Assembly (NCBI GenBank): GCA_028282785.1
Contig: JANQHE010000018.1
Span: 1-64,000 of the forward strand
Source: Bacteroidales bacterium
GTDB lineage: Bacteria; Bacteroidota; Bacteroidia; Bacteroidales; UBA12077
Direction of reading: 5' to 3'
DNA length: 64,000 nt
This document shows, piece after piece, positions 60,875-64,000 of this stretch. Numbering within the stretch: position 1 is the first letter of the stretch; the number at the start of each line of letters is the position of its first letter. The notes beneath the pieces are model-generated. The model was not told the origin of the DNA, did no database searches, and saw only the letters and a list, made by a program, of their open reading frames with translations. The position numbers and the translations under genes are program-made.

Positions 60875-62090
60875 TGATTGTCGATTTCAGTATTTCTATT
60901 TCTTTTTCAATTCTTTCTTCCCAATCCAGTAGTATTTTATTTGCCAGCAATGATGATTGATCTTTATTTTTTTGCACAACATTTGGATTTGTAATTAAAT
61001 GTTCCAATTCTTTTGTAAGCTCAACCTCACAATTATATCTATCAATAGTAATTATACCGCCATTTAAATATTTATTTGTGGACAAGTCCCTTGATTCATT
61101 ATAATCTGGTTTAAAACTAACAATACAATTTTGTCCATATAATGCTTCCAAAACCGTGTTAGAAAGATTTCCCAAATAATTTAAAGAAACATAGATATCA
61201 GATACCAAATAATATGAATAAATATCAGCATGAGGAATAGAACCGTTTAGAATAATGTTAGGAAAATCCTTTAATGTGTTTTTTATTGAATAAAAATATG
61301 TTCCATCACCAATTATGATTGCAAAAAATTTTTGATTTAATTCGTTAAGTTTAATGATTGATTTAACGAATTCATGTATTCCTTTATCGGCTTCTAGTCT
61401 TCCAACAAATAATATAATTGGAATGCCTTGGAGAATATTATGCTTCTTTCTTATATCAATTGAATTACAAAAGCTCTTTTTACTTATACCATTTAACATG
61501 ACTGTTTTTGGAGTAGAGGGTGAAGTGTATTTTTCTAAAAATTGGAATACAGGAGTTCCATCTTCACTTGAAATAATGTGATCAAATTTAACTTTAAAAC
61601 TATAATACCTAATAAAATTCCTAATTTTGTAATACCTATTTTTAAATAGAACAAAATGTGTTGTAATTCCATGTAATCTTAAAACTACTTTTTTTTGAGT
61701 AAATATTTTAAATAGAGCTCCAATAAATACATTTGCTCTGTCTACATAAATAATATTATAATTATTCTTTTTACATAAACGATAACTAAATATAAAATTA
61801 GAAATGCTGAAAGCTAAATTCGAGAATATCTTAAATACTAAAACATTATCAAGTTTAGATAAAATATTTGGTTTATTTAATATGTGAAAATCTGCAATAA
61901 AGGGCTTTACCTTCACTATTTTATAATTGTTATTGTCGTTGTTTATGAGAATGCTATCGAATAGTATGTTGGTTTTATGAAGTTTTTCGAAAAGCTTCGA
62001 AATAGCCGGCATACCTTCCGGATTCCAGGATTTTTCATATACAGATTTTCTTAGTGCGGAGTAAAAACTTGTAATGAATAAAACTTTCAC
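60867..62090 (-). CDS. GT4-type glycosyltransferase
   Basis: PIILFVGRLEADKGIHEFVKSIIKL, FAIIIGDGTYFYSIK, VSLNYLGNLSNTVLEALYGQNCIVSFK. Confidence 0.9.
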   Translation of the reverse strand: MKVLFITSFYSALRKSVYEKSWNPEGMPAISKLFEKLHKTNILFDSILINNDNNNYKIVKVKPFIADFHILNKPNILSKLDNVLVFKIFSNLAFSISNFIFSYRLCKKNNYNIIYVDRANVFIGALFKIFTQKKVVLRLHGITTHFVLFKNRYYKIRNFIRYYSFKVKFDHIISSEDGTPVFQFLEKYTSPSTPKTVMLNGISKKSFCNSIDIRKKHNILQGIPIILFVGRLEADKGIHEFVKSIIKLNELNQKFFAIIIGDGTYFYSIKNTLKDFPNIILNGSIPHADIYSYYLVSDIYVSLNYLGNLSNTVLEALYGQNCIVSFKPDYNESRDLSTNKYLNGGIITIDRYNCEVELTKELEHLITNPNVVQKNKDQSSLLANKILLDWEERIEKEIEILKSTINE

Positions 62091-63652
62091 AAATTTTTCT
62101 TTAAATAGGTTTCAACAAGAAAAGAATTAATGTTCTGATAATTATTTCTTTTACGAAGAAAAGTAAGGTAATCATATATACCATACCAACCCATTTTATC
62201 ATTGAAATAAACGATATATTTTTTCTTTAAGCTATTAATTTTTGACTTTACCAATTGCTTTAAATCTAAAATGTTCGTTTTTTTAACTGATTCAGATAAA
62301 GATGAACTAGCATATGGTATATCCTCAAATAGTTTTATTTCGTCATGTTTTTTTAGTAAAATTAAATAGAGTGTTTTTTTTACTTTGAGAGTTAGTGGAA
62401 TTTTTAACCAAAAATCAACTAATTCTCGATCCCAAAGTGGCAGGTACCACGAGTACTTGAAGAAATCATATGCTCTAACCGAATTAACTATGAACTTTGA
62501 TTGTCGCTCCTGCCAATCAAATAATTCCATCAGAAATGCGTGATCCATTTTTTCAGGATGATATTGAATAAATTCAGTTACGCAAGTTTTAACTGCTAAT
62601 TGTTCTTTGGTGCTTGAATTTTTAAAATTTAAAAGCCTAAAATGTTTACCAATAATTTTTTTTGATAAAAATTCAATGTTTTGATTTTTTGGATTTATAA
62701 ATTCTTGAGGAACATGGCCGCCACTAATGAAATCACCCGTATGACCTGGAATTATAATAGAATCGTCTGGTATAATTTTGTTTTTTTTTAACTCATATAC
62801 TGCTAACAAATCCTGAATATGTGGGAGTGAAGACAAATTGTCAGCAAATTGGAAATATTGCTTAAAGACGTTGCTTTTTTTAAAATTACGCCACTTCTTA
62901 TTTGAATATTCAATAAAATGCCAAATATAACCAAGTTTTTTTGCGATTTCCTGACTTTTAATCGACTCTAAATTACCTTTTTTACCGTAAGAATAACAAA
63001 TGACATTTTTATAATTAAGCTTTTTTAATTCTGATACAATAAGCCGGGAATCTATACCGCCACTTAATGGAATTAACAAGGTTTTGCCATTTGCATAACT
63101 AATAAGCCTTTTAAATATTTGCTTTAGTAATCTGTTATGTTTATTAGGTAGGTGTGTGATGCTAACAGATTCGGGATAGGTAATATATTTAAAATAACTG
63201 GTAGTACTGTATTCAAATATACCTTGATTATATACTCCTTCAAGAATACAGCCAGGTAATAATTGTTTAATATTTACATTTAGTGTTTTATTTCCAGAGG
63301 TAAATCCAGAATAACGAAATTCGTTTATGGCATTTTGACCATAAGATTTATCAACATATTTTTCCAGTATTCTGGCATTATCGCTTAGAAAAATTCCTGT
63401 TTTGTTAACAGAATAAAAAACCGGATAGCTTCTTACAATATCTGTGCAAGCAAAAACTTTATCTTTATTTATAAAAACAAAACTAAACTGTCCGTTCTGA
63501 GGTATTCTAATTTTACTATGTAAAAACTCCTTAAATAAATTGTTGAAATTTCCAATAGCATTACCTTCCCAAAAGAAACCATTATATAAAAGAACTTTAC
63601 CATCTTTTTTAAGGATAGATCCTGCCCAGTGCCATATAATATTATTTGACAT
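62087..63652 (-). CDS. Asparagine synthetase-like protein lacking the N-terminal catalytic Cys (second paralogue)
   Basis: LLIPLSGGIDSRLIVSELKKLNYKNVICYSYG PP-loop; N-terminus MSNNIIWHWAGSILKK without Met-Cys. Confidence 0.85.
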   Translation of the reverse strand: MSNNIIWHWAGSILKKDGKVLLYNGFFWEGNAIGNFNNLFKEFLHSKIRIPQNGQFSFVFINKDKVFACTDIVRSYPVFYSVNKTGIFLSDNARILEKYVDKSYGQNAINEFRYSGFTSGNKTLNVNIKQLLPGCILEGVYNQGIFEYSTTSYFKYITYPESVSITHLPNKHNRLLKQIFKRLISYANGKTLLIPLSGGIDSRLIVSELKKLNYKNVICYSYGKKGNLESIKSQEIAKKLGYIWHFIEYSNKKWRNFKKSNVFKQYFQFADNLSSLPHIQDLLAVYELKKNKIIPDDSIIIPGHTGDFISGGHVPQEFINPKNQNIEFLSKKIIGKHFRLLNFKNSSTKEQLAVKTCVTEFIQYHPEKMDHAFLMELFDWQERQSKFIVNSVRAYDFFKYSWYLPLWDRELVDFWLKIPLTLKVKKTLYLILLKKHDEIKLFEDIPYASSSLSESVKKTNILDLKQLVKSKINSLKKKYIVYFNDKMGWYGIYDYLTFLRKRNNYQNINSFLVETYLKKNL

Positions 63653-63654
63653 AT

Positions 63655-63996
63655 CTATAAAACAGGTATTTTATGGTTTGTTTTATAATTAACTAGGTAC
63701 ATATTTTTAGGGTATACTTTACTGTAAGAAATATTATCGGGTAGAGCATACAAAATTTCATAGTCGTTCAAATAATGTTTATTTAAAAAGTTAGGTTCAA
63801 TTTTCAGGGATTTATTCGAATGAATTGCTTGAACCATATTAATAGGAATGTTTATATAGACAGGATTTTCATTACATATTCCATATTTGTATAAATTTCT
63901 TTTACGAATATATTTAACCATAAATTGTTCAAGACTATTCGGATTACAATAGAATACTTTCCTAAGTATATCTTTTAGATAATTTTTCTCATACAC
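63655..63996 (-). CDS. Hypothetical protein, probably truncated by the right window edge
   Basis: Open frame of 113 aa using a GTG at 63994-63996; the frame stays open to the window end, so the true start is likely outside. Confidence 0.55.
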   Translation of the reverse strand: MYEKNYLKDILRKVFYCNPNSLEQFMVKYIRKRNLYKYGICNENPVYINIPINMVQAIHSNKSLKIEPNFLNKHYLNDYEILYALPDNISYSKVYPKNMYLVNYKTNHKIPVL

Positions 63997-64000
63997 ATGT

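Overview
The window is an AT-rich Bacteroidota chromosome segment, inferred from T9SS type B sorting/PorP-SprF modules, REC-LuxR architectures and a Wzi-type capsule gene. Positions 1-8.9 kb are mostly housekeeping: a PPIase fragment, pheS, an OsmC protein, a Crp/Fnr regulator, a cupin, ruvB, a YwqK/MORN repeat protein, nadA, rpiB, an Rrf2 regulator and a VanZ-like protein. Positions 9-22.5 kb hold a 1390-aa glycosyltransferase + phosphodiester glycosidase (NAGPA-like) fusion, hemW, two multi-PAS histidine kinases, an orphan receiver, a glycosyltransferase, a secreted rhodanese and a LapA-like protein. Positions 22.7-29.5 kb are a TetR-TolC-adaptor-RND efflux operon with a candidate operator. 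Positions 29.7-43.9 kb hold a TPR histidine kinase and response regulator, then a 2470-aa T9SS adhesin (tandem 285-bp repeats), PorP/SprF and an OmpA-like protein. Positions 44.6-64 kb are a long minus-strand surface polysaccharide locus that runs off the right edge. It includes two asparagine-synthetase-like proteins without the N-terminal glutaminase cysteine, an ATP-grasp enzyme, a FemAB/GNAT-like transferase, an atypical sugar transferase and a methyltransferase pseudogene missing from the ORF track. The strongest second-look candidates are the amide-ligase toolbox in the polysaccharide locus, the GT-NAGPA fusion, the methyltransferase pseudogene, and palindromic or phased motifs in two intergenic regions. 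No rRNA, tRNA, CRISPR array or intact mobile element was recognised. All family calls come from reading protein motifs; no searches were run.
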